From contig JAJRTK010000224.1 of NCBI GenBank assembly GCA_024278345.1, forward strand, positions 1 through 27,760: a DNA stretch of 27,760 nt, written 5' to 3'. Source of the DNA: a bacterium (lineage in GTDB: Bacteria > CSSED10-310 > JAJRTK01). Under the pieces are notes generated by a model, which saw only the letters and a list, made by a program, of their open reading frames with translations, was not told where the DNA came from and searched no databases. The translations under genes and the position numbers were made by a program. Every line of letters starts with the position of its first letter. The stretch's first letter is position 1. Positions 8,079 to 17,166 of the stretch are shown one piece after another.

Positions 8079-8332
8079 GGTCATCGTTCCGGCCGCCCAC
8101 CAAAAACCGCGGTGCCGAGCGCAGCGAGATGCCGAGCATAGGCGAGGCCCTGAATCGGAGCGAGCCGGAGCGCAGCGGAGACAAGGGCCGCAGGTCATAA
8201 CCGGAGAAGATCCGCAGGCCATCACCAGCGCTCCTGGCGGAGGTCCGGAGGCCGCCTCCGCCTGGTTCCAGGGCGGGAAGCCCTGACGCTGGGTCCGAAA
8301 TTCACTAGGTGGCCGAGACGATGACCAAGGCC
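8079..8332. repeat. Inverted-repeat-bounded intergenic element (complete copy)
   Basis: The ends GGTCATCGTTCCGGCC (8079-8094) and GGCCGAGACGATGACC (8311-8326) are inverted repeats matching at 14 of 16 positions. The right half carries two hairpins, CGGAGG/CCTCCG (8246-8251 with 8255-8260) and CAGGGC/GCCCTG (8269-8274 with 8280-8285). That half is clearly homologous, inverted, to 27645-27760. The left half holds degenerate GAGCGCAGCG-type repeats (about 8117 and 8169). It fills most of the 366-nt ptsN-metH gap (8062-8427). No transposase is encoded, so it resembles a MITE-like or other dispersed intergenic repeat. I saw no cobalamin or SAM riboswitch in this gap. Confidence 0.7.
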
Positions 8333-8427
8333 GAGAGGCGTTGCCCGGTCCGGGATTTTCCCCAGTAAAGGGTCCGGGATCCGTGGGCAGCCTTCTTTCC
8401 GCTTTGTCGGCGCCGGGAAGGGTCGTG

Positions 8428-11400
8428 ATGAAGGGGTTTTCCATGACAGCGATGAACAGATGGCAAGAAATTCGAGACCTGTTGTCGGAGAGAATTCTGG
8501 TTCTAGATGGCGCGATGGGCACGATGATCCAGGGCTTTGGGTTTTCCGAGGTCGATTTTCGTGGTGAACCCTTTGCCGCGCACCCGCGGAATCTGAAGGG
8601 CAATAACGATGCCTTGTCCCTTTCTAGGCCGGCGGTCATCGCGGAGATTCACGGGGCGTTCCTGAAGGCGGGCGCCGACATGATCGAGACGAACACCTTC
8701 AATGCGACTTCCGTTTCACAGGCCGACTATGGAATGGAAGCCTACGTTTATGAGCTGAATCTGGCCGCTGCTCGGATCGCCCGTGGCGTCGCCGATGAAT
8801 GGACGGCGAGAACGCCTGGCAAACCGAGGTTTGTTGCTGGTGCCATCGGGCCTACATCGAAGACCTTGTCCCTGTCGCCGAAAGTCGAGGACCCCGGTTA
8901 TCGCAGCCTGACCTTCCTGGAGCTCTCAGACGCCTATAAGGTTCAGATCCGCGGGCTTGTGGAGGGCGGTGTCGATCTCCTTTTAGTGGAAACGATTTTC
9001 GACACTCTCAGTGCCAAAGCTGCTCTGTTTGCCGTGGAAGAAGTTGCCGACGAGACAGGGATCCGGCTGCCTCTCATGATCTCGGTGGCCATCACCGATG
9101 GGAGCGGGCGCACCTTGTCAGGGCAGACCATCGATGCCTTTTTTACCTCGATCTGGCATGCGAATCCCCTGGCCGTGGGGATCAACTGTTCCTTGGGAGC
9201 CACGGAGGTGCGGCCCCATCTGGCGGAGCTTGCCAGGATCTGTCCCACCCATGTGCTCTGCTACCCCAACGCTGGCCTTCCCAATGCATTTGGAGAGTAC
9301 GACGAGAGGCCGCGGATGACAGGCTCTTTGCTAGGGGAATTCGCCAAGGGCGGCCTAGTGAATCTCGTGGGAGGCTGTTGTGGCACGACACCGGCGCACA
9401 TTCGGGAGATCGCGGAGGCCGTCCAGCGGTTTCCGCCTCGACAGTTGCCGGCAGAAGCTCTGCCCGCTGGTGAGCGCGCGACTCGTTTCTCCGGCCTGGA
9501 AACTTTGGAGATTCGCCCGGACTCGAACTTCTTGATGATTGGCGAGAGGACGAACGTCGCCGGATCGGCCAGGTTCCGAAGACTCATCGAGGCGGGGAAT
9601 TATGAGGAGGCACTCAAGGTTGCCCTCCGGCAGGTGCGGAGCGGGGCGAACCTGCTGGATGTGAACATGGATGCGGGGCTATTGGAATCGGAAAATTGCA
9701 TGCGCCGTTTCTTGAATCTTGTTGCCTCCGAGCCTGAGATCGCGCGAATTCCCATTGTTATCGATAGCTCGAAATGGTCCGTGTTGGAGGCGGGACTCCA
9801 GTGTTTGCAGGGCAAGGGCGTGGTGAACTCGTTGTCCCTCAAGGAGGGGGAAGAAGAGTTCTTGCGCCGGGCGCGGCTGGTGCGCCGTTATGGCGCCGGG
9901 GTCATCGTCATGGCGTTCGACGAAGAGGGGCAGGCCGAGACGGTGGAGCGGAAGGTCTCCATCTGCCAGCGGGCGTACGAGCTACTGACGGAGCATGCCG
10001 GATTCCCCGCCGAGGATATCATCTTCGACGTCAATATCTTGGCGATTGCCACGGGGATGGAGGAGCATGCCAAGTTCGCCGTCAATTTCATCGAGGCGGT
10101 CCGCATCCTCAAAAAACAGTGTCCCGGGGTCCATTTCAGCGGTGGGATTTCGAATCTGAGTTTCTCTTTCCGGGGAAACAATGCAGTTCGGGAGGCGATG
10201 CACGCGGCTTTTTTGTACCATGCCATCCGTGCCGGCCTCGATATGGGCATCGTCAACGCCGGGCAGCTAGAGATCTACGAGGACATTGATCCTGTCTTGC
10301 TGGAACGGATCGAGGACCTCCTTTTCAACCGCCGGCCTGACGCCACGGAACGGCTCCTGGAGCTGGCCGAAAGCGTCAAAGGCACCGGCAAAAAGCGCAA
10401 GGAAGACCTTTCGTGGAGAGATGCGCCGGTGACGGCGCGCCTCGAATACGCCCTGGTCCACGGGGTCATCGATTTTATTGTGGAAGACACCGAAGAGGCC
10501 CGGCGGTCGCGGGGGCGTGCGCTAGAAGTCATCGAGGGCCCGCTCATGGCTGCCATGGCCACCGTTGGCGATCTTTTCGGGAAGGGGAAGATGTTCTTGC
10601 CGCAGGTGGTCAAGAGTGCCCGGGCGATGAAAAAGGCCGTCGCCTACCTCCAGCCCTTCATTGAAGAGGAGCGTCAGAAGGACCAGGAAGCAGGCGACGG
10701 TGGGCGAAAACGGGCCAAAATTGTCCTGGCTACGGTCAAGGGAGACGTTCACGACATCGGAAAGAACATCGTTGGGGTCGTGCTGGGCTGCAACAACTAC
10801 GAAGTCGTGGATCTGGGGGTCATGGTGCCCGCCGACAAGATCGTGCGAAGGGCCGCGGAAGAGGAAGCCCACATCGTGGGGCTTTCGGGGTTGATCACTC
10901 CCAGTTTGGATGAAATGGCCATCGTCGCCCAGGAGATGGAGCGCCGAGGAATGCGACTGCCCCTGCTCATCGGCGGCGCCACCACTAGTCGGCAGCACAC
11001 GGCGGTCAAGATCGCACCCCATTACTCGGGGGAGACAGTCTATGTTCGCGATGCCTCAAGAGCCGTTGGAGTCGTGGCGAAGCTTTTGGACCCGGACCAG
11101 CGGAAAATTCTCGATTCCGGGAACCGCCAGGAACAGGATCGCCTCAGGCGCCTTTACGAGGATCGCCTGGAGCGGCCCCTTCTGACCTTGGACGAGGCGC
11201 GGAGCAACCGGCTGATCCTCGACTGGACCCGGGCTTCTACGCCGAAGCCAGCCTTTTCGGGGCGCCGGCTCCTGGAAAAACCGAATCTCCGGGAGATTGC
11301 GAAGCTCATCGACTGGACCTATTTCTTTTCTGCTTGGGAACTTCAAGGCAGGTTTCCCCAGATTCTGGAGCACCCGGAGCGCGGCGTGGCGGCGCGGGAG

Positions 11401-12162
11401 CTCTATCGCCACGGCCGGCAGCTCCTGGAGCGGATTGTAGAGGAAGGACTTCTGGAGGCGAAAGGTGTCTACGGCTTCTGGCCGGCGATGGCGGACGGAG
11501 AGGATATCGTTCTCTTCCGGGATGACTCCCGCACGGAAGAGCTCGTGCGTTTTCCCATGCTTCGCCAGCAACGGCGGATGGCTGGAGGGAAGCCGAATCG
11601 GTCTCTTGCGGACTACGTGGCGCCCGCGACCTCGGGCGTGCAGGACTGGATCGGAGCTTTCGCTGTCACGGCGGGCCTTGGAGTCAGGGAGATTGTGGCG
11701 CACTACGAGACTCAGCACGATGACTACCACGCCATCATGGTCAAGTCTCTGGCGGATCGTCTGGTAGAGGCCTTCGCGGAGTATCTTCACCGGCAGGCGC
11801 GCCGTGATTGGGGCATCGGGGAGGGCAATGAGATGCGTTTTGAAGACCTCATTGCGGAGAAATACCAGGGCATCCGCCCGGCTTTCGGTTATCCCGCTTG
11901 CCCGGATCACAGCCAGAAGCGCCGACTTTTCCAGATTCTGGATGCTCGGGCTTTGGGGTTGAGCCTCACGGAAAATTGCGCCATGCACCCGGCGGCCAGT
12001 GTCAGTGGCCTCTATTTCGCCCATCCCACGGCCCGCTACTTCAGCGTGGGCCCCTTGGGCCGCGAGCAGGTGGAGGACTATGCTCGGCGCGCCGGCATGA
12101 GCTTCCAGGAATCCGAAAAATGGCTGGCGCCCAACCTGGCGTACGATCCCGGTTCTTCCTGA
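8428..12162 (+). CDS. metH: Cobalamin-dependent methionine synthase MetH
   Basis: Transfers a methyl group from 5-methyltetrahydrofolate via cobalamin to homocysteine, giving methionine in the cytoplasm. At 1244 aa it has the length of the E. coli enzyme (1227 aa), and all four modules are intact. Homocysteine module: [11 protein letters not shown], with zinc ligands Cys254 (GINCSLGA) and Cys317/Cys318 (GGCCGTT). Pterin module: [15 protein letters not shown] with [10 protein letters not shown]. Cobalamin module: GDVHDIGKN with the axial His775. Activation module: [13 protein letters not shown] with Arg1150 and Tyr1155. ATG codons at 8428 (GGGAAGGG at 8415-8422) and 8443 (AAGGGG at 8431-8436) are both plausible; an upstream TTG at 8341 is not. 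It is a monocistronic-looking gene behind a repeat element, with no recognised riboswitch. Confidence 0.96.
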   Translation: MKGFSMTAMNRWQEIRDLLSERILVLDGAMGTMIQGFGFSEVDFRGEPFAAHPRNLKGNNDALSLSRPAVIAEIHGAFLKAGADMIETNTFNATSVSQADYGMEAYVYELNLAAARIARGVADEWTARTPGKPRFVAGAIGPTSKTLSLSPKVEDPGYRSLTFLELSDAYKVQIRGLVEGGVDLLLVETIFDTLSAKAALFAVEEVADETGIRLPLMISVAITDGSGRTLSGQTIDAFFTSIWHANPLAVGINCSLGATEVRPHLAELARICPTHVLCYPNAGLPNAFGEYDERPRMTGSLLGEFAKGGLVNLVGGCCGTTPAHIREIAEAVQRFPPRQLPAEALPAGERATRFSGLETLEIRPDSNFLMIGERTNVAGSARFRRLIEAGNYEEALKVALRQVRSGANLLDVNMDAGLLESENCMRRFLNLVASEPEIARIPIVIDSSKWSVLEAGLQCLQGKGVVNSLSLKEGEEEFLRRARLVRRYGAGVIVMAFDEEGQAETVERKVSICQRAYELLTEHAGFPAEDIIFDVNILAIATGMEEHAKFAVNFIEAVRILKKQCPGVHFSGGISNLSFSFRGNNAVREAMHAAFLYHAIRAGLDMGIVNAGQLEIYEDIDPVLLERIEDLLFNRRPDATERLLELAESVKGTGKKRKEDLSWRDAPVTARLEYALVHGVIDFIVEDTEEARRSRGRALEVIEGPLMAAMATVGDLFGKGKMFLPQVVKSARAMKKAVAYLQPFIEEERQKDQEAGDGGRKRAKIVLATVKGDVHDIGKNIVGVVLGCNNYEVVDLGVMVPADKIVRRAAEEEAHIVGLSGLITPSLDEMAIVAQEMERRGMRLPLLIGGATTSRQHTAVKIAPHYSGETVYVRDASRAVGVVAKLLDPDQRKILDSGNRQEQDRLRRLYEDRLERPLLTLDEARSNRLILDWTRASTPKPAFSGRRLLEKPNLREIAKLIDWTYFFSAWELQGRFPQILEHPERGVAARELYRHGRQLLERIVEEGLLEAKGVYGFWPAMADGEDIVLFRDDSRTEELVRFPMLRQQRRMAGGKPNRSLADYVAPATSGVQDWIGAFAVTAGLGVREIVAHYETQHDDYHAIMVKSLADRLVEAFAEYLHRQARRDWGIGEGNEMRFEDLIAEKYQGIRPAFGYPACPDHSQKRRLFQILDARALGLSLTENCAMHPAASVSGLYFAHPTARYFSVGPLGREQVEDYARRAGMSFQESEKWLAPNLAYDPGSS

Positions 12163-12228
12163 TCTTTCCGACCCCCGCATCGAAGAGTCTGTTGCACATT
12201 GTCAGAACCGGAGAATCTCAAGTTCGCA

Positions 12229-12238
12229 CCTATATAGG
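12229..12238. other. 10-bp palindrome in metH-rplM interval
   Basis: CCTATATAGG is a perfect palindrome in the 357-nt interval 12163-12519. It could be an operator or a chance AT-rich site; no matching -35 box sits upstream. The rest of that interval holds the rplM promoter and leader described separately, and no gene. Confidence 0.2.
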
Positions 12239-12307
12239 GGCCGGTATGATCACCTACGCTTTCAACGGCCCATGATTCGCCACAGACACCCTGCTTCCGG
12301 GCTGGAG

Positions 12308-12336
12308 TTGACATAGAATGCCGAAGGGAGTACAAA
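12308..12336 (+). promoter_or_regulatory. Sigma-70-type promoter for rplM
   Basis: A perfect TTGACA (12308-12313) is followed after exactly 17 nt by TACAAA (12331-12336), a 4-of-6 match to the -10 consensus. It lies about 180 nt before rplM, at the head of the ribosomal protein block, which is where a strong housekeeping promoter is expected. Transcription would begin near 12343 and give a leader of about 175 nt. Confidence 0.6.
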
Positions 12337-12385
12337 ACGCACTCCAGATTCCGGCGAACCCTCAAACGATTCCGCAGCGGTGCGG

Positions 12386-12467
12386 CACGACCGCAAGAAC
12401 CGCCTAAACGCCCCGGCCCCCACTGTCTTGCGGATGCCGTTCCTTTTTTGGGCCGGCGGCGGTCGTG
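12386..12467 (+). promoter_or_regulatory. Nested stem structure in the rplM leader
   Basis: CACGACCGC (12386-12394) is perfectly complementary to GCGGTCGTG (12459-12467). Inside it CCGGCCC (12413-12419) is perfectly complementary to GGGCCGG (12450-12456). The two stems nest to form one long hairpin ending about 50 nt before the rplM start. Ribosomal protein leaders, including L13 leaders in several phyla, often fold to bind the encoded protein. Autoregulation is an inference from position. Confidence 0.45.
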
Positions 12468-12519
12468 TGATTTTGCAGAGCCAAGAGGAACCCGGTAGCG
12501 AATTTGAGTGGAGGAAAGA

Positions 12520-12966
12520 ATGACCACCTACGCCTTGAAGGCGAAAGACATTGACCGGCAATGGTACGTTGCCGATGCCTCTGACTGGGTTCTGGGGCGT
12601 CTTGCGTCGAATATTGCCGCGGTGCTTCGCGGAAAACACAAGACATTGTTTAGCCCGAACCTTGACAATGGCGATTTCGTCATCGTTGTCAATTGTGAAA
12701 AAGTTCGGCTCACCGGTCGGAAACCGGAGCAGAAGGTCTACTACCGGCACTCGGGCTATCCCGGTGGGCTCAGGGAAATCCCCATCTCCGAGATGTTGGA
12801 CAAGTATCCCGACAGGGTGATTCGCAGAGCGGTCAAGGGGATGTTGCCCAAGGGGGCATTGGGTCGGCAAATGCTCCAAAAGCTAAAAATCTTTAAAGGT
12901 CCCGAGCATCGTCACCAGGCTCAACAGCCGAAGCCGTTCTCGGAGCTTGCGTGGGTCCGTAATTGA
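12520..12966 (+). CDS. rplM: 50S ribosomal protein L13
   Basis: Large-subunit protein L13, 148 aa (142 in E. coli). Conserved stretches are visible in order: WYVADASDWVLGRLASNIAAVLRGKHK, split by the family signature region VVNCEKVRLTGRK, then YYRHSGYPGGLR and the C-terminal VKGMLPKGALGRQMLQKLKIFKGPEHRHQAQQP. The ATG at 12520 has GGAGG at 12510-12514, a good spacing; an in-frame GTG at 12508 would overlap that site. It is the first gene of the translation block, behind a consensus promoter and a structured leader. rpsI follows after an unusually long 260-nt gap. Confidence 0.96.
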   Translation: MTTYALKAKDIDRQWYVADASDWVLGRLASNIAAVLRGKHKTLFSPNLDNGDFVIVVNCEKVRLTGRKPEQKVYYRHSGYPGGLREIPISEMLDKYPDRVIRRAVKGMLPKGALGRQMLQKLKIFKGPEHRHQAQQPKPFSELAWVRN

Positions 12967-13226
12967 CCGCTTCTCGTTTGCTGAAACGCTCGACAGGATT
13001 GGCTACAGGCAGTTTAGGATATTCGCCGCACGGGGACTCTCCGCTTTTGAAGCTTTATACTCCCGCGCGGAAGTTGTTCGTAGCCAAGCGTAAGTGAGAA
13101 ACGCAGTCTTCGGGTTGGGCAGGCAGAGTCGTGGTTGAGGTTCTCCGGCCGTTTGGCCGTGAAAACAAGTGATTGGATGGCGCGTCACCGGCTCTAAGGT
13201 GCGCGGGATTCCGGAGGAATCGTCAA
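12967..13226 (+). other. Long rplM-rpsI spacer
   Basis: rplM and rpsI are usually separated by only a few nucleotides; here 260 nt intervene. TATACT at 13056-13061 could be a -10 box, but no good -35 box accompanies it. A 5-bp hairpin CGGCC-GTTT-GGCCG lies at 13146-13159. A short antisense frame through the spacer lacks a ribosome binding site and homology. I see no gene or tRNA in it. Confidence 0.4.
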
Positions 13227-13628
13227 TTGGCGAAGAAGAACGATACCTACTTCTATGGTACAGGCAGGAGAAAATCCGCGGTTGCTCGTGTGTTCATGAG
13301 GTATGGAACCGGGCAGTTCGTCGTGAACAAACGTCCCCTCGATGAGTATTTTCATCGTGAAACGCTCAAGATGATCATCGGCCAACCGTTGGAGTTGACG
13401 GGGCTTCTTGGAAAGTTTGACTTCTATGTCACGGTCAAAGGCGGCGGAATGTCGGGGCAAGCCGGAGCGCTTCGGCACGGGGTGACTCGAGCTCTCTTGG
13501 ATTACAGCAGCGATCTGAGGCCGGTCCTCAAAAAGGCGGGCTTCATTCGCCGCGATCCTCGGATAAAGGAAAGGAAGAAGTACGGCCAGAAAGGGGCGCG
13601 TGCAAGGTTCCAATTCTCCAAGCGCTAG
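13227..13628 (+). CDS. rpsI: 30S ribosomal protein S9
   Basis: Small-subunit protein S9, 133 aa (130 in E. coli). It begins [17 protein letters not shown], contains [20 protein letters not shown], and ends with the classic basic tail [17 protein letters not shown] that reaches the P-site tRNA. No ATG is available near the conserved N-terminus. The start is TTG at 13227, with GGAGG at 13213-13217; an upstream GTG/ATG-type opening at 13173 would add residues absent from the family. The TTG start for a highly expressed protein is unusual and is shared with rpsB downstream. Confidence 0.94.
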   Translation: MAKKNDTYFYGTGRRKSAVARVFMRYGTGQFVVNKRPLDEYFHRETLKMIIGQPLELTGLLGKFDFYVTVKGGGMSGQAGALRHGVTRALLDYSSDLRPVLKKAGFIRRDPRIKERKKYGQKGARARFQFSKR

Positions 13629-13783
13629 GAATCGGGCTCGGGCAAACCCAGGTGGCGGCGCTACGATTGTCTCGCTTGTCACCTTTTGGCGGAGCTTCTA
13701 GCGAAGGAAAAATCGGTGGTGGGGACTCCTTGATCGGCTTGGCCGGTGAGCGAATAGCTCCTCCCTACCCATGTGGATTGAAC

Positions 13784-13806
13784 TGCACCTCCAAGTCGGA
13801 GGTGCA
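13784..13806 (+). promoter_or_regulatory. Hairpin directly before the rpsB ribosome binding site
   Basis: TGCACCTCC (13784-13792) and GGAGGTGCA (13798-13806) form a perfect 9-bp stem with a 5-nt loop, ending 5 nt before AAGGAG (13812-13817). There is no T-tract, so it is unlikely to be a terminator. It could modulate S2 translation, or present a decoy GGAGG. S2 represses rpsB in several bacteria through the leader; the link here is inferred. Confidence 0.5.
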
Positions 13807-13823
13807 AAGAAAAGGAGTCTGTC

Positions 13824-14801
13824 TTGGCAGCGATCAAAATGCGAGAGCTCCTCGAAGCTGGCGTCCATTTTGGGCACCAAGCCAAGCGTTGGAATCCGAA
13901 GATGAAACCCTATATCTTCGGCGAACGCAACAACATCTATATCGTCGATCTCCAGAAGACTGTTCGGAAGTTCGAGGAAGCCTACCGCTTTATAGTGGAA
14001 ACAGTGAGCCACGGTGGGAGGGTCTTGTTCGTCAGCACCAAGCGACAAGCTCAAGCCACCATTGAGAAAGAATCGAATCGAGTTGGAATGCCTTTCGTCA
14101 CGCATCGCTGGTTGGGTGGGATGCTGACGAATTTTCGGACGATCCGGAAGAGCATTGAAAAGTGGGAAGGCTTCGAGGATGCCAAGGCTTCGGGAGAGTG
14201 GCAGACTCTTCCCAAGAAGGAAGCGATACGCTTGGACAAGGCCCGGAAGAAACTCGAACGGAATCTCTTGGGGATCCGGACGATGACGCGTCTCCCGTCC
14301 GCATTGTTCGTTGTGGACCCGAAGAAGGAAGCGATCGCGGTTCATGAAGCGAACAAGCTTGGGATACCCGTTGTCGCCATCGTAGACACCAACTGCGATC
14401 CCGACATGATCGATTACGTCATTCCCGGCAATGACGATGCCATTCGCGCAATACGCCTATTGACCTCGCGGATCGCCGATGCCGTGCAGGAAGGCTCCAT
14501 GATGCGGAAGGAGGCTTTGCAGGAAGACGTCAAACCGGTTTCTAGAGTCGCTGTCCCCGCGGTGAGCAGAGCACCGTCTCCAAAAGCTCCGCCAGAGGCC
14601 TTGTCAAGTGCGGTGCCAGTTGCCAAGGCAGCTTCCGCCCAGCTGGAAGCAGTTTCTCAGGCAGAGAAAGTCGCCCCTGAAGCAAATCCAACCCAGGAGC
14701 CCCCGAAGGAAGAAGCGGCGCCGGTAGTAGAGGAGCCCCCGAAGGAAGAAGAACCATCGAACACGGAAGCTCCGCAAGCGGAAGCACCACAGCCGGCCTA
14801 G
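13824..14801 (+). CDS. rpsB: 30S ribosomal protein S2 with acidic C-terminal extension
   Basis: Small-subunit protein S2, 325 aa versus about 240 in E. coli. The S2 core covers residues 1-230: [40 protein letters not shown] and the C-terminal [30 protein letters not shown] region. The last ~94 residues are an Ala/Pro/Glu-rich, probably disordered tail containing EPPKEE twice, encoded by a 20-nt direct repeat (14696-14715 and 14732-14751). The start is TTG at 13824 with AAGGAG at 13812-13817. It lies between rpsI and tsf in the conserved translation block, and is preceded by a strong hairpin. Confidence 0.95.
   Translation: MAAIKMRELLEAGVHFGHQAKRWNPKMKPYIFGERNNIYIVDLQKTVRKFEEAYRFIVETVSHGGRVLFVSTKRQAQATIEKESNRVGMPFVTHRWLGGMLTNFRTIRKSIEKWEGFEDAKASGEWQTLPKKEAIRLDKARKKLERNLLGIRTMTRLPSALFVVDPKKEAIAVHEANKLGIPVVAIVDTNCDPDMIDYVIPGNDDAIRAIRLLTSRIADAVQEGSMMRKEALQEDVKPVSRVAVPAVSRAPSPKAPPEALSSAVPVAKAASAQLEAVSQAEKVAPEANPTQEPPKEEAAPVVEEPPKEEEPSNTEAPQAEAPQPA
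14696..14751 (+). repeat. 20-nt direct repeat inside the rpsB tail
   Basis: GGAGCCCCCGAAGGAAGAAG occurs at 14696-14715 and again at 14732-14751, a 36-nt (12-codon) period that keeps frame. It suggests that the S2 tail has lengthened by in-frame duplication. Confidence 0.75.
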
Positions 14802-14879
14802 TCGATGGATGAGAGTGGAAACTAATGCGCACCGTTCGGTGGCTGCTCTGGTGCCAGTAGCAGTCGCCGGGCGGTGGTG

Positions 14880-14901
14880 GGGCTCGTGGGAGTCCCTTTT
14901 T
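14880..14901 (+). terminator. Weak terminator/attenuator between rpsB and tsf
   Basis: GGGCTC (14880-14885), loop GTGG, then GAG-T-CCC (14890-14896) can form a 6-bp stem with one bulged base, followed directly by TTTTT (14897-14901). It sits just before the tsf ribosome binding site, so it would reduce rather than abolish tsf transcription. The energy is modest and was not computed. Confidence 0.4.
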
Positions 14902-14918
14902 CATGAGGAATGATACGG

Positions 14919-15512
14919 ATGCAGATCACTGCGGCAATGGTCAAGGAGCTGAGGGAGCGAAGCGGCTCTGGCATCATGGACTGTAAGAAAGCACTCAAGG
15001 AGTGTGAGGGCAATTTTGACAAGGCTTTCGAGTTGTTACGGCAAAAAGGTGCCGCTTCCGCGGAGAAGCGGGCCGGGCGGGCGACCGAAGAGGGCCTTGT
15101 GGGCTCCTACGTGCATGCGGGATCGAGAATTGGAGTCTTGATCGAAGTCAATTGCGAGACTGATTTCGTCGCAAATACCGATCAGTTCAAGCAATTGGTC
15201 AAGGACTTGGCCATGCAGGTTGCGGCAAGTGCTCCCGGCTGGGTGACTCCAGACGAGGTTCCCGAGGAAATCATCAAAAAGGAGCGGGGAATCCTAGCAG
15301 GTCAGGACGATATGAAGGGAAAGCCGGAGCAAGTCATCGAGAAGATTCTCGACGGGCGGATCAAGAAGTTCCTTTCCCGTCTCTGCCTGCTGGAGCAGGA
15401 TTATGTGAAGGACCCCAGCAGGAAGGTCTCGGAGCGTATTCAGGATGCCATCGCTCAGCTTGGTGAGAACATCTCTGTCCGGCGGTTTGCCCGATTCGAG
15501 GTTGGGGGCTAG
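14919..15512 (+). CDS. tsf: Translation elongation factor Ts
   Basis: Nucleotide exchange factor that regenerates EF-Tu-GTP. It has the N-terminal UBA-like module VKELRERSGSGIMDCKKALKE, split from EGNFDKAFELLRQKG, and the EF-Tu-contacting motif CETDFVANTDQF. At 197 aa it is the short form with a single dimerisation subdomain, as in Thermus and cyanobacteria, rather than the ~283-aa E. coli form. The start is ATG at 14919, with GAGGA at 14905-14909; an ATG at 14910 overlaps that site. It follows rpsB in the usual order, separated by a weak terminator-like hairpin. Confidence 0.94.
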   Translation: MQITAAMVKELRERSGSGIMDCKKALKECEGNFDKAFELLRQKGAASAEKRAGRATEEGLVGSYVHAGSRIGVLIEVNCETDFVANTDQFKQLVKDLAMQVAASAPGWVTPDEVPEEIIKKERGILAGQDDMKGKPEQVIEKILDGRIKKFLSRLCLLEQDYVKDPSRKVSERIQDAIAQLGENISVRRFARFEVGG

Positions 15513-16304
<792 letters not shown>

Positions 16305-16348
16305 GACACGGGTATTTGAGCCTGCAAAAATATGCTCCTGTCCAGAAG

Positions 16349-16496
16349 ATCGGTGGTGCTTCAGCCCTAGGGCAATGGAGCGAAGGCGGCGGTAATGGCG
16401 AGCAGCGGGCGTCGGATGGCGACCGATGGGAGCGGAACGCAACACGAAGAAGACAAAGGGTTTGCCGAGAACTCTGCCCTAAAAGAAGAGCACGAC
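16349..16496. repeat. 148-bp dispersed repeat, copy B (pyrH-frr gap)
   Basis: Second copy of the sequence at 2636-2783, same orientation, about 92% identical. The GCCCTAGGGC palindrome and the GCCCTA partner near its right end are both conserved. It is flanked by a perfect 12-bp direct repeat, CCAGAAGATCGG, at 16342-16353 and 16496-16507, which may be a target duplication or a trace of tandem arrangement. If pyrH and frr are co-transcribed, the repeat is part of their mRNA. Confidence 0.85.
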
Positions 16497-16594
16497 CAGA
16501 AGATCGGGGTTACCCGATGTTCTCGCCGCACCTTGCTGTGAGGCACACGGCTACGCGCTTTTGCCAGTCACCCGTTGGAAGGAGAAGGGGAATC

Positions 16595-17152
16595 ATGCTG
16601 CAAGAGACTTATCAATCGACGCGAGAGAAGATGGACTCATGTTTTCGCTCGTTACTGAATAATATGAAGCGGGTTCGGACGGGCCGAGCAAGCGTTTCTT
16701 TGCTCGACCCCATCCGCGTCATGTACTATAATGCTCCCACGCCCATCAACCAGATCGCCTCTTTGTCCGTACCTGAGAGCGACCTTATTGTCATCCAGCC
16801 TTGGGACATTACCGCGGCCGGAGATATCGTCAAGGCAATCCAAAAGTCCGATCTGGGAATCAACCCGGCCAATGACGGGAAAGTCATTCGCCTCAAATTG
16901 CCGCCGCTCACTGAAGAACGACGCCAGACACTTGCCAAGCAGGTAAGAAAAATGGCCGAAGAAGCGAAAATCGCTATGCGGAACAACCGCCGTGAGGCGA
17001 ATGACGCCATCAGGAAAGCCCTCAAAGCGAAAGAGCTTTCCGAGGACGATGCCCACGCGGGCCAGGGCGAGGTCCAAAAGATCACCAACCAGTTCATCGC
17101 GAAAGTTGATGAAGCCGCTGCTGAAAAGGAAAAAGAGATCACTACTCTGTGA
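16595..17152 (+). CDS. frr: Ribosome recycling factor
   Basis: Splits post-termination ribosomes together with EF-G. At 185 aa it equals the E. coli length. Conserved regions: LNNMKRVRTGRASVSLLDPI near the N-terminus, YYNAPTPINQIASLSVPE, the WDITAAGDIVKAIQKSDLGI region, and LPPLTEERRQTLAKQVRKMAEEAK split across the C-terminal helices. The start is ATG at 16595, preceded by GGAGAAGGGG; the frame extends upstream into repeat DNA but without homology. uppS follows after 14 nt, so the two are probably co-transcribed. Confidence 0.95.
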   Translation: MLQETYQSTREKMDSCFRSLLNNMKRVRTGRASVSLLDPIRVMYYNAPTPINQIASLSVPESDLIVIQPWDITAAGDIVKAIQKSDLGINPANDGKVIRLKLPPLTEERRQTLAKQVRKMAEEAKIAMRNNRREANDAIRKALKAKELSEDDAHAGQGEVQKITNQFIAKVDEAAAEKEKEITTL

Positions 17153-17166
17153 TCCGGGAGTACGCG

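Noticed and set aside
8062-8427. Possible cobalamin or SAM riboswitch upstream of metH
   Set aside because: I looked for the conserved B12-box and SAM-box cores and saw none; the region is accounted for by the inverted-repeat element.
11056-12180. Long (374-codon) open frame antisense to metH
   Set aside because: It lies wholly over the conserved metH coding sequence, shows no family motif, and is explained by GC-rich codon bias in the true gene.
13003-13188. Small antisense gene in the rplM-rpsI spacer
   Set aside because: No ribosome binding site, no recognisable motif and low-complexity composition.
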